A stretch of 64,000 nucleotides of DNA from Streptomyces sp. CB02959 (lineage in GTDB: Bacteria; Actinomycetota; Actinomycetes; Streptomycetales; Streptomycetaceae): assembly GCF_002803155.1 (NCBI RefSeq), contig NZ_NNBP01000006.1, positions 1-64,000 on the forward strand, read 5' to 3'. Made by a program: the position numbers and the translations under genes. Positions 8,169 to 16,196 of the stretch are shown piece after piece. The notes beneath the pieces are model-generated. The model had not been told where the DNA came from. It worked only from the letters and a program-made list of their open reading frames with translations, and searched no databases. The number at the start of each line of letters is the position of its first letter. Within the stretch, counting starts at the first letter, position 1.

Positions 8169-10751
8169 ATGAGCAACGGATTCACGGGCCCGGAGAGTGA
8201 CGGCCCGGACTCGTTCGGCGACTTTCTCGCGCGGTTCTTCGGGCGTTCGGCACAGTCGCCCGGCGAGGAGGGCGGCACCTCGATGCCGCGGCAGGCCGAC
8301 ATCGCGCGGCTGATGAGCGGACCGGCCCGGGACCTGGTGACCTCCGCCGCCGCGTACGCCGCCGAACACGGCAGCCCCGAGCTGGGCACCGAGCACCTGC
8401 TGCGGGCGGCGCTCAGCTCCGAGCCGACCCGGAGCCTGATGCGGCAGTCGGGGGCCGATCCGGATGCGCTGGCGGCCGAGATCGACCGCAATGCCGGGAC
8501 GGGGCCGCTGCAGAAGAGCGTCGCGGTGACCCCGGCGGTCAAGCGGGCACTGCTGGGGGCGCACGAGCTGGCGCGGGGCACGGGGGCGTCGTACATCGGG
8601 CCGGAGCATGTGCTCGAAGCGCTGGCCTCGAATCCGGATTCGGCGGCGGGGCGGATCCTGCACCTGGCGCATTTCGATCCGCAGGCGGCCGCGGGCGGGC
8701 ACGGCGGGGCGGGCGCGCACCAGCCGTCGGGGGCGAGCGCCGAGCACGGTGCCGTACCGCACCACGAGACGCCCACGCTGGACAAGTACAGCCGGGATCT
8801 GACGGACCTGGCCCGGGCCGGCCGGATCGATCCGGTCATCGGGCGGGAGGAGCAGATCGAGCAGACCATCGAGGTGCTGTCGCGGCGCGGGAAGAACAAT
8901 CCGGTGCTGGTCGGCGACGCGGGCGTGGGGAAGACCGCGATCGTGGAGGGGCTGGCGCAGCGGCTGGCGGACGGGGAGGTCCCCGAGACGCTGGCCGGGC
9001 GGCGGATCGTGGCGCTGGACCTGACCGCGGTGGTGGCCGGGACCCGCTACCGCGGTGACTTCGAGGAGCGGATGAACAACATCATCGAGGAGGTCCGGGC
9101 GCACTCCGACGCGCTGATCGTCTTCATCGACGAGCTGCACACCGTGGTGGGGGCCGGCGGCGGCACCGGGGACGGCGGCGCGCTGGAGGCCAGCAACATG
9201 CTCAAACCGGCGCTGGCGCGCGGGGAGTTGCACGTCATCGGGGCCAGCACGCTGGAGGAGTACCGGCGGTACATCGAGAAGGACGCCGCGCTGGCCCGGC
9301 GCTTCCAGCCGATCCTGGTGCCCGAGCCGACCGTGCCCGACACGGTGCAGATCCTGCGCGGGCTCCAGGACCGTTACGAGGCGCACCATCAGGTGCGGTA
9401 TGCGCACGAGGCCGTGCGGGCGGCGGTGGAGCTGTCGGACCGGTACATCACCGACCGGTTCCTGCCGGACAAGGCGATCGATCTGCTCGACCAGGCGGGT
9501 GCCCGGGTCCGGTTGCGGTCGGCGACCAAGACGCCCAATGTGCGCGATCTGGAGCGCGAGGTGGAGCAGTTGGTCCGGGACAAGGACCAGGCGGTCGCCT
9601 CGGAGCAGTACGAGCGGGCGACCGAGCTGCGGGACCGGATCACCGCGCTCACCGAGCAGATCAGGACCGTCCAGGATTCGCAGGGCGAGCGGCCGGTGGG
9701 CGGCGACGGGCGGATCGTGGAGGTCACCGCCGAGGACGTCGCGGAGATCGTGTCGCGGCAGACCGGGGTGCCGGTGAGCAGTCTGACGGAGGAGGAGAAG
9801 GACCGGCTGCTGGGGCTGGAGGAACGGCTGCAGACGCGGGTGATCGGGCAGCGGGACGCGGTGACGGCGGTGTCGGAGGCGGTGCTGCGGTCGCGGGCCG
9901 GTCTGGCCGATCCGAACCGGCCGATCGGCAGCTTCCTCTTCCTCGGCCCGACCGGGGTGGGCAAGACCGAGCTCGCGCGGGCGCTGGCCCAGGCGCTGTT
10001 CGGCAGCGAGGACCGGATGGTGCGGCTGGACATGAGCGAGTACCAGGAGCGGCACACGGTGAGCCGGCTGATCGGCGCCCCGCCCGGATACGTCGGCCAT
10101 GAGGACGCGGGCCAGCTCACCGAGGCGGTCCGCCACCACCCGTACTCCCTGCTGCTGCTGGACGAGGTGGAGAAGGCGCACCCGGACGTCTTCAACATGC
10201 TGCTGCAGGTGCTCGACGACGGTCATCTGACGGACTCTCAGGGGCGCACGGTGGACTTCAAGAACACCGTGATCGTGATGACCAGCAACCTCGGGTCGGA
10301 GGCGCTGAGCGGCGGCCGCGGGGTGCTCGGCTTCGGGCCGACGGAGGCGGGTGTGGACGACGGCGCCCGGGAGCGGGCGCTGGCGGCCCTGCGCGGGCAC
10401 TTCCGGCCCGAGTTCCTCAACCGGCTCGACGAGATCATCGTCTTCCGCCAGCTGACCGACGAGCAGCTGCACCGGATCACCGGCCTGCTCCTGGAGGGCA
10501 CCCGCCACCGGTTGCACGCCCAGGACATCTCCGTCGACTTCTCCCCCGCCGCCGTGGACTGGATCACCCGCCGCGGGCACCAGCCCGAGTACGGGGCCCG
10601 GCCGCTGCGCCGGACCATCCAGCGGGAGATCGACAACCGGTTGTCGCGGATGCTGCTCGACGGGGCGCTGTCGTCCGGGGACCGGGTGCAGGTGGACGTC
10701 GCGGACGACGAGCTGGCGTTCCGGGCGAGCCCGGCGGCACGGATGCAGTGA
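8169..10751 (+). CDS. ClpC-type AAA+ unfoldase (ClpC paralogue)
   Basis: This 860-residue class I Clp ATPase threads proteins into a protease. After an unusual Gly/Ser/Phe-rich N-terminal extension (about 1-40), the Clp N-domain spans about 45-175, with the first AAA+ module (Walker A GDAGVGKT 249-256, Walker B IVFIDE) and the second (Walker A GPTGVGKT at about 593-600). Between them is a UVR-like middle segment (EQYERATELRDRI), which points to ClpC rather than ClpB. The loop GVLGFGP before the C-terminal HFRPEFLNRLDE matches the ClpP-docking loop, so it may work with ClpP. The N-terminus differs from housekeeping ClpC, suggesting a paralogue. ATG 8169 is preferred over GTG 8148. Confidence 0.88.
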   Translation: MSNGFTGPESDGPDSFGDFLARFFGRSAQSPGEEGGTSMPRQADIARLMSGPARDLVTSAAAYAAEHGSPELGTEHLLRAALSSEPTRSLMRQSGADPDALAAEIDRNAGTGPLQKSVAVTPAVKRALLGAHELARGTGASYIGPEHVLEALASNPDSAAGRILHLAHFDPQAAAGGHGGAGAHQPSGASAEHGAVPHHETPTLDKYSRDLTDLARAGRIDPVIGREEQIEQTIEVLSRRGKNNPVLVGDAGVGKTAIVEGLAQRLADGEVPETLAGRRIVALDLTAVVAGTRYRGDFEERMNNIIEEVRAHSDALIVFIDELHTVVGAGGGTGDGGALEASNMLKPALARGELHVIGASTLEEYRRYIEKDAALARRFQPILVPEPTVPDTVQILRGLQDRYEAHHQVRYAHEAVRAAVELSDRYITDRFLPDKAIDLLDQAGARVRLRSATKTPNVRDLEREVEQLVRDKDQAVASEQYERATELRDRITALTEQIRTVQDSQGERPVGGDGRIVEVTAEDVAEIVSRQTGVPVSSLTEEEKDRLLGLEERLQTRVIGQRDAVTAVSEAVLRSRAGLADPNRPIGSFLFLGPTGVGKTELARALAQALFGSEDRMVRLDMSEYQERHTVSRLIGAPPGYVGHEDAGQLTEAVRHHPYSLLLLDEVEKAHPDVFNMLLQVLDDGHLTDSQGRTVDFKNTVIVMTSNLGSEALSGGRGVLGFGPTEAGVDDGARERALAALRGHFRPEFLNRLDEIIVFRQLTDEQLHRITGLLLEGTRHRLHAQDISVDFSPAAVDWITRRGHQPEYGARPLRRTIQREIDNRLSRMLLDGALSSGDRVQVDVADDELAFRASPAARMQ

Positions 10752-10802
10752 GCGGCACGGACGGACTGAGCGGCGCGGACGCGGGGACCCGGAGGAGTTG
10801 AA

Positions 10803-11318
10803 CTGAACGGTCAGCGGGATGACGGCAGCGAGTCGGAGCTGATCTGGCCGCGCGGCCGCAACGAGACCGAGGAGCAGCGCGCCGACCGCCGGTGGAGCGA
10901 ACTCCTCCAGGAGGTGCGGGTCATTCAGACCGGCGTGCAGATCCTGTTCGGCTTCCTGCTCACCGTCGTCTTCACCCAGCGGTTCACCACGCTGACCACG
11001 GCGGACCGCACCATCTACGTGATCACCCTGCTGTTGGGGGCGTCGACGACCGGTGCGCTGGTGGGGACGGTGACCTTCCACCGGCTGGTGGCCGGGCACC
11101 GGCTCAAACCGCAGACCGTGCTGTGGGCGTCGCGGTTGGCGCTGGTCGGGGTGGTGCTGCTGCTGGGCACGGTGGCGTCGGCACTGCTGCTCATCCTGCG
11201 GCTGGCGCTGAACGGGACCGCCGCGCCATGGGTGGTGACGGGCCTGGTGCTGTGGTTCGTGGTGTGTTGGTTCGTGCTGCCCGCGTGGGTGCTGCGCCGC
11301 TACTCGTCGTCGGAGTGA
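10803..11318 (+). CDS. DUF6328-like membrane protein, probable CTG start
   Basis: The 171-residue protein has a charged N-terminus (ETEEQRADRRWSELLQEVRVIQTGVQ) and four transmembrane helices, ending WVLRRYSSSE. A gene caller would begin at GTG 10914, but that drops a clearly coding, conserved-type region. The frame has no ATG, GTG or TTG in the right place; GGAGGAG at 10791-10797 lies 5 bases before CTG 10803, which fits a CTG start giving MNGQRDDGSE. It follows the ClpC gene by 51 bases on the same strand and may be co-transcribed. Function unknown. Confidence 0.75.
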   Translation: MNGQRDDGSESELIWPRGRNETEEQRADRRWSELLQEVRVIQTGVQILFGFLLTVVFTQRFTTLTTADRTIYVITLLLGASTTGALVGTVTFHRLVAGHRLKPQTVLWASRLALVGVVLLLGTVASALLLILRLALNGTAAPWVVTGLVLWFVVCWFVLPAWVLRRYSSSE

Positions 11319-11441
11319 GTGCCCTGCGAGCCGGCGGGGCCGGTGCGACGATGGAGGAGGGGTGTGGGGCGCGCCGGTGGGCCGGCGGGCGGCTCCGCGG
11401 GCCCGGCGCCTCCCACGGAGCCGCGGAATGGAGGCATCACC

Positions 11442-11678
11442 ATGACGGTCTGCGAGGTCTGCGGGAACGACTACGCGCGGGGATTCGAAGTGCACATCGA
11501 CAGCGAGGTACATGCCTTCGACTGTGTGGAGTGCGCCGCGCACCTGCTCGCGCCGACCTGCGAGAACTGCCAGTGCCGGATCCTCGGGCACGGGTTGGAG
11601 GCGGGCGGCCGCTCCTTCTGCTGTGCGCACTGCGCGCGGATCCGGGGTGTCAGCGAGCTGGCCGACAGCGTGGCATGA
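11442..11678 (+). CDS. Small cysteine-rich zinc-ribbon-like protein
   Basis: The 78-residue protein has ten cysteines arranged in pairs (4/7, 28/31, 40/43/45, 60/61/64), as in treble-clef or zinc-ribbon metal-binding proteins; CEVCGNDY and CAHC are readable. GGAGGCATCACC precedes the ATG. It lacks a DNA-binding segment or signal peptide. It could bind zinc or other soft metals, or act as an adaptor; a metallothionein role is possible but unproven. Confidence 0.75.
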   Translation: MTVCEVCGNDYARGFEVHIDSEVHAFDCVECAAHLLAPTCENCQCRILGHGLEAGGRSFCCAHCARIRGVSELADSVA

Positions 11679-11686
11679 GGGTGCGA

Positions 11687-11713
11687 GGGGCCGGGCGACT
11701 GCCGCCCGGCCCC
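11687..11713. terminator. Hairpin between convergent genes
   Basis: GGGGCCGGGCG (11687-11697) and CGCCCGGCCCC (11703-11713) form a perfect 11-bp stem with a 5-base loop, 9 bases after the Cys-rich gene. Confidence 0.75.
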
Positions 11714-11728
11714 GTCCTTCCCGGCCGG

Positions 11729-11980
11729 TTACCCGGACTTGACCGGGGTGTCCGAGACCGGGACGAGTTTCCGGTGGAGCGGTTCGAAGGTGCCCGCATT
11801 CCAGCGGGGCGGTTCGAAGGTGTCCGCCGGACCGTCGGCGCCTTCGTACGCCGGCCGGAGCGCGCCTTCGCCTTCGGGGCGGTCGGTGACGGTCATGAGG
11901 AGTCCTTCGCAGCGGTAGCCGCCGGTGAACGGCCGTGGGTCTACGGCCGGTTGCTCCCGCGGCGGCGCGAACTCCGGCAT
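11729..11980 (-). CDS. Hypothetical protein, about 83 aa
   Basis: From ATG 11980 the frame encodes MPEFAPPREQPAVDPRPF and ends SDTPVKSG. Codon third positions are almost all G or C over the whole length, as in real genes here, and TFEP occurs twice in the C-terminal part. There is no good ribosome site, the frame extends further upstream, and no domain is recognised. Confidence 0.45.
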   Translation of the reverse strand: MPEFAPPREQPAVDPRPFTGGYRCEGLLMTVTDRPEGEGALRPAYEGADGPADTFEPPRWNAGTFEPLHRKLVPVSDTPVKSG

Positions 11981-12167
11981 GGTGACCCGGGCGAGTTCGG
12001 CGGTGCTCGGCGAGGTGGGCAGGGCCCGCCACGCTCGCCCGCAGCGGGCAGCGCGAGCGGACACGGTCGGGAACCGGGCCGGACAGCCGGGCGCCCCCGG
12101 TGGGCCACCGGGGGCGGGTACGCGATGCGGCGGCCGCCCCCGAGGGACGGCCGCCGCATCCGCGCGC

Positions 12168-13271
12168 TCACGCACCGGCCGTCGCGGGGCTCACCCGGCG
12201 CGGCCGCAGCAGCAGCGCGGCACCGGCCAGGCCGGCGCTCATGATCGCGAGCCCGACCGCCAGCAGCTCCGGCCACATCGAGGCGGTGCCGAGGCTGCTG
12301 CGCAGCTGGACCAGGACACCGGCCCGGGACAGCGCGTGCAGGACGATCACGGTGACCGCGGCCGCGGCGCTCGCCGTCCAGACGGCGGCCGTGTCGCGCA
12401 TCGCCAGGCAGCCGGCCAGCACCAGGTAGACCACGGCGATGGCCATCGACAGGACGTCCGACGCGCCACCGGGGGTCTCCGCGGCCCCCACCGGCAGGTG
12501 GCTCAGCCCGCACAGGGCGAGCGTCGCCGCGGCGGGCCAGCGCAGTACGGACCGCAGGACACCGCCGACCGCGTACGCCGGCTGTGCGGGCGACCCGGCC
12601 GTGTGCCAGCCGCCCTCCTGCGGCGCGTTGGCGCCCGGCCAGGGGGCGCGCTGGGGCCGCGGCGGGGCGTCCCAGTGGGTGGCGTCCCGCATCGCCGGGT
12701 CGCCGGCAGCGGCGGCCGGCCCGTGGGTGGCGTAGCCGTGGTCGGGCCCCGGGTAGCCGTAGGGGTCGGGGTAGGGGTCGGCGTAGGGGTCGCTGAGCGA
12801 GGGCAGGGCCGTGGTGGCCAGGTTCGCGGTGTCGGCGTGGCCGTCGGGGAAGTCGCCGCCGTCCGACGGTTCCACGGTCGGGACGCGGCCTTCGTGGGCC
12901 CGGTCGAACAGCTTGATCAGCTGGGCGACCTCGTCGACGGATCTGCCGACGGCCGCGGCACGCAGCGCCTCGTAGCTCGCCTCCGCGGTGTGCGGGGCCT
13001 GGCCTAGCAGGGCGAGCAGCGGCCCGACCTCGCTCACCGGGCGGGTCATCGCCGCCACCCGCAGCGCTTCGTCCCCGGGGTTGGGGTCGTCGCCACTGCG
13101 CTTGAGCAGTTCCACGAGAGCGGCGACTTCCTCTACGGGGCGCGTGGTGGCCGCCGTCCACACGAGGGTGCGGAACGAGACGTTCTCCTGGCTGGTGGGC
13201 GGAGTGTGTTCGCCGTGTTCCGTCAGGGACGGATCGGCTTGGCCCCCACGAGGAGCTGGTTCAGGTGACAT
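12168..13271 (-). CDS. Membrane protein with three helical repeats at its N-terminus
   Basis: The 367-residue protein has two parts. Residues about 33-120 hold three copies of a roughly 28-residue unit built on [TA]xxRxVxEVxxLxxLL (TTRPVEEVAALVELL, MTRPVSEVGPLLALL, VGRSVDEVAQLIKLF). A Pro/Tyr-rich linker with DPY steps follows at about 155-175. The C-terminal 140 residues contain about four or five transmembrane helices ending LLLRPRR. The soluble repeats should be cytoplasmic. Proteins of this architecture occur in Streptomyces without an assigned function; the repeats suggest a protein-docking role. ATG 13271 is the first start in the coding-biased frame. Confidence 0.75.
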   Translation of the reverse strand: MSPEPAPRGGQADPSLTEHGEHTPPTSQENVSFRTLVWTAATTRPVEEVAALVELLKRSGDDPNPGDEALRVAAMTRPVSEVGPLLALLGQAPHTAEASYEALRAAAVGRSVDEVAQLIKLFDRAHEGRVPTVEPSDGGDFPDGHADTANLATTALPSLSDPYADPYPDPYGYPGPDHGYATHGPAAAAGDPAMRDATHWDAPPRPQRAPWPGANAPQEGGWHTAGSPAQPAYAVGGVLRSVLRWPAAATLALCGLSHLPVGAAETPGGASDVLSMAIAVVYLVLAGCLAMRDTAAVWTASAAAAVTVIVLHALSRAGVLVQLRSSLGTASMWPELLAVGLAIMSAGLAGAALLLRPRRVSPATAGA

Positions 13272-13465
13272 GTAGCTACTCCACTGAACTAGGTGGGAGC
13301 GTCCGCACCGGAGGTGCCGGCGCTCATCGGGCGTTGTACGTGCTGGTTGTGCCTGCTGTGGTTCAGCCAACGTCCCTCTTGGCCGCGGGCGCCAACGCAG
13401 GCGGGCCATCCGGTGGAGACACGCCGCGGGGCCGGGGAACGACCGGGCGTGTCGGCGGGGCGGAA

Positions 13466-14272
13466 TCAGCCCTGGAGGGGGCCCCGCGCGGTGGCGACGG
13501 TGAAGAGACCGCCCTGGGGATCGCGGATCACGGCCTCGCAGCCGCCGCCGTCCACCAGCGGGGTCACCGGTAGCGTGAATCCGCCCGCGGCCACGGCGGC
13601 CGCGGTGACCTGCTCGATGTCGCGCACGGGGAAGTACACGTGCCAGCGGGGGCGGACGTGCGGGTCCGGGGCGGCCTCGACGGCGCCGCCGCGCAGCGCG
13701 GCCACGGTGTGCCCGCGGTCGTCGCGCACCACCACCTCGTCGTGCTCGTAGGTGATGTCGCAGCCGGGCCGGTCGGGGGCCCAGCCGAAGACCTCGCCGT
13801 AGAAGATCGCCGACTCGAAGGCGTCCCGGGTGCGCAGCTCCAGGCACATGGGTGCGCCGCCCTGTCCGACGGCCCAGGAGAGCGTCTGCCCCTCCCAGAG
13901 GCCGAACACCGCACCGTCCCGGTCGGCGGCCAGCGCCGCGCGCCCCTTGCCCACTTCGAGCGGGCCGACGGCGACCGTGGCGCCGCGCTCGCGGATCCGG
14001 GCGGCGGTCTCGTTCACACTCTCCACGGCGAAGTACGGGGTCCAGGCAATGGGGACGTGCCACTGGGGGGTCAGCGCGCCGATCCCGGCGACCGGCCGGC
14101 CCTCGGCCAGTGCGATGGAGAACCCGGCCCCCACGGTGCCGGGGCGGAACTGCCAGCCGAGGACCCTCCCGTAGAAGTCCTGCGCGACCTTCGGATCGTG
14201 CGTCATCAGGCTCACCCAGCACGGGGCGCCGCCGATGGCCGCGGTGATGTTGCGGGCTTTGGTGGCAGGCAT
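13466..14272 (-). CDS. Two-domain VOC (glyoxalase-fold) protein
   Basis: The 268-residue protein contains two tandem vicinal-oxygen-chelate modules (about 14-130 and 140-262), each with the FYGxVFGW/FYGRVLGW signature helix and a DPxG turn near the end (DRDGAVFGLWEG, DPQGGLFTV). Members include glyoxalases, dioxygenases and antibiotic-binding proteins; the metal ligands expected for glyoxalase I are not obvious, so a binding or lyase-like role is open. It is followed 10 bases upstream (14283) by the stop of a small hydrophobic protein gene on the same strand. Confidence 0.8.
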   Translation of the reverse strand: MPATKARNITAAIGGAPCWVSLMTHDPKVAQDFYGRVLGWQFRPGTVGAGFSIALAEGRPVAGIGALTPQWHVPIAWTPYFAVESVNETAARIRERGATVAVGPLEVGKGRAALAADRDGAVFGLWEGQTLSWAVGQGGAPMCLELRTRDAFESAIFYGEVFGWAPDRPGCDITYEHDEVVVRDDRGHTVAALRGGAVEAAPDPHVRPRWHVYFPVRDIEQVTAAAVAAGGFTLPVTPLVDGGGCEAVIRDPQGGLFTVATARGPLQG

Positions 14273-14282
14273 CGGACTGCGC

Positions 14283-14453
14283 CTACCGGGGGTGGCGGCG
14301 GCTCCGGGTGCCGCGCGGGCCAGACGGGTGGCGGAGGAAGCCGATCAGCGCGACGGCGACCAGGGCGAGGACGACGAGCCAGAGCAGTTTCATGGCGACA
14401 GCGGCACCCGCGAAAAGCAGCACGAGGAGCAGGACGAGGAGCAGAGGGGCCAT
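14283..14453 (-). CDS. Small hydrophobic membrane protein (56 aa)
   Basis: A short frame begins at ATG 14453 after GGAGGTGG, a strong ribosome site. Residues 3-20 and 21-40 form two adjacent hydrophobic helices (LLLVLLLVLLFAGAAVA and LLWLVVLALVAVALIGFL), then an Arg-rich tail ends the 56 residues. Such double-helix hydrophobic proteins are common and uncharacterised in Streptomyces. Stop to the VOC gene start is 10 bases, so the two are probably one transcript. Confidence 0.7.
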   Translation of the reverse strand: MAPLLLVLLLVLLFAGAAVAMKLLWLVVLALVAVALIGFLRHPSGPRGTRSRRHPR

Positions 14454-14718
14454 CGGGATCCACCTCCGGGCGGGCCGGTTCCCTATCTGGCCACCATTAT
14501 GCGCTTCCGTCGTCGGCCCCTCTCAGGGGCGGATCCGGCCCGCTCCGGCCTCCGTGACCGGGGTGACGGCACAGCGTGACGCTTCGAGGTGCCGACGGCC
14601 CCGGGCCCTGTTTGGCTGGTAGCAGCGGCTTCCCGGACGGGCGCCGGCCACGGCGCGGCACCGGGAACACCGGGATACGGCACGCCGGGCACCGGCACGG
14701 GACGAGTAAGGAACGGTC

Positions 14719-14907
14719 ATGGGATCCGAAGAGACACGCGAACGCCTTCAGCACATGCGGGAGAAGGCCCGGGAGCTGGCCGAGGCCGCGGAGCACACCA
14801 GCGATCCCAAGGAACGGCAGCGGCTCCAGGAGAAGTCCCGCCGGCTGCAGAGCCGGAGCGAGCAGGAGAGCGCCATGCGGAGCGGGGACATCTACCCCTC
14901 GGAGTGA
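14719..14907 (+). CDS. Small charged helical protein (DUF6381-like)
   Basis: The 62-residue product is almost entirely charged and predicted helical, with heptad-like EETRERLQHMREKARELAEA and KERQRLQEKSRRLQ segments. AAGGAAC precedes the ATG and a perfect palindromic hairpin follows. It is of a small Streptomyces family without known function. Confidence 0.7.
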   Translation: MGSEETRERLQHMREKARELAEAAEHTSDPKERQRLQEKSRRLQSRSEQESAMRSGDIYPSE

Positions 14908-14936
14908 TCCCCCGCCCGGTGCGGGCCTTCAGTCGG

Positions 14937-14968
14937 CCGGGCACCGGCCGGGCCCGGCCGGTGCCCGG
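14937..14968. terminator. 32-bp perfect palindrome
   Basis: CCGGGCACCGGCCGGG (14937-14952) is directly followed by its exact complement (14953-14968), giving a 14-bp stem with a GGCC loop. It closes the 62-aa gene and separates it from the conflict-type cluster. Confidence 0.75.
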
Positions 14969-15085
14969 ACGGCTGATCGCGCAGCCGGGCGCCCGGCTGT
15001 TCGAGTGGCTTACGGACGGGTGCCGGTGCGCCGCCCGCACCACCGGGAAGGTGGTGCGGCGGAGGAACGGCGGCAGGAGGCGGAG

Positions 15086-16063
15086 ATGCACCGCAGGCGG
15101 CCCACCGTGGTCTATGTGCACGGCAACGGGAACAAGGTCCGTTCGGGACTGCTCAAGTCGCAATGGGACCAGGCGCTTTTCGGCAGGGATATGGCGGACG
15201 TGTCCAGGATGGCGTACTGGGCCGCCGTGCAGTACGAGCACCCGCTGCCGGACTTCCACCTGGACGCGCTGGACGGCGGGCCGGTGATCGAGGCGGAGTC
15301 GGTGGGCTCGGGGGCGTCCGGGATGTTCGACGCACCGGAGGACTTCGTGGCGCGGACCGTCGGGGAAGCCTGGCGGGAATCCGGTGACGCGGGGCTGGAG
15401 GGCCGAACCCCCGAGGGCCCGGGCGAAGTGGCGGTCGAGGGCGCGCTGGTCGGCTGGCTGCGGGAGATGACGTATCTCGCGGAGACGCTGGGCGAGGCGG
15501 AGACCGGCGGTGCCGACCCGGGGGCCGGGGACGGCGGGGCGCTGCCGCTGGAGGTGCTGCCGCTGCCCCGGCCGCTGCGGACGGCGGCGTTCCGGGAGCT
15601 GGTCCGGCGTACTTTCAAGGATGTCCACGCGTACTTCTTCGGTGGCCGGGGACCGGCGATCCGGCAGGTGGTCGAGGAGGCGCTGCCGCCGACGGCGGAC
15701 GGGCCGCTGGTGGTCGTCGGGCACAGTCTGGGGTCGGTGGCCGCCTACGAGGTGCTGCGGGAGCAGGAGCGGGACGTGGAGCTGCTGGTCACGGTGGGGT
15801 CGCCGTTGGCGATCACCGAGGTGCAGGACCAGCTGGCGCGGCCGCCCGCGGTGCCGGACGGGGTGCGGGCCTGGCGCAACGTGTCGGACCTGCGGGACCT
15901 GGTGGCGCTCGGGCACACCCTGCGGCCGGAGTACGCCCCGTCGGAGTTGATCACCGATGCGCTGGTCACCAACAGCAGCGAGAACCACCACGGGATCAGC
16001 CAGTACCTGGCGCAGCCGGCGGTCCGGGAGCCGGTGGACCGCACCTTCGGCCAGCTTGCCTGA
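15086..16063 (+). CDS. Alpha/beta hydrolase, first gene of the conflict-type cluster
   Basis: The 325-residue protein opens with PTVVYVHGNGNK (the oxyanion-hole strand) and has the nucleophile elbow VVGHSLGSVAAYE with the catalytic Ser. A late SSENHHGISQYL segment offers the His. The region between is large and acidic. No signal peptide or membrane segment is present, so it acts in the cytoplasm; lipid or peptide substrate is unknown. It starts at an ATG after GGCAGGAGG and is followed 133 bases later by the ATPase cluster on the same strand. Alpha/beta hydrolases are known effectors in STAND-linked conflict systems; using it as such here is inference. Confidence 0.75.
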   Translation: MHRRRPTVVYVHGNGNKVRSGLLKSQWDQALFGRDMADVSRMAYWAAVQYEHPLPDFHLDALDGGPVIEAESVGSGASGMFDAPEDFVARTVGEAWRESGDAGLEGRTPEGPGEVAVEGALVGWLREMTYLAETLGEAETGGADPGAGDGGALPLEVLPLPRPLRTAAFRELVRRTFKDVHAYFFGGRGPAIRQVVEEALPPTADGPLVVVGHSLGSVAAYEVLREQERDVELLVTVGSPLAITEVQDQLARPPAVPDGVRAWRNVSDLRDLVALGHTLRPEYAPSELITDALVTNSSENHHGISQYLAQPAVREPVDRTFGQLA

Positions 16064-16196
16064 GTGGGGACTTCCGGCTCCGTGCCACGCCTTGCACCGG
16101 GGTAGACCGGGTGTAAGCATGACAAACAGGAGGCAGGACAGGGAGCCAGGGAGCGGCCCTGCGTACTCTCCCGCGGGCCGGCCGGATAGGTGCGGC

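Noticed and set aside
7683..12032. A 1449-codon minus-strand open frame
   Set aside because: It is antisense to the ClpC-type gene and its composition is the mirror of GC-rich codon bias; no domain can be recognised.
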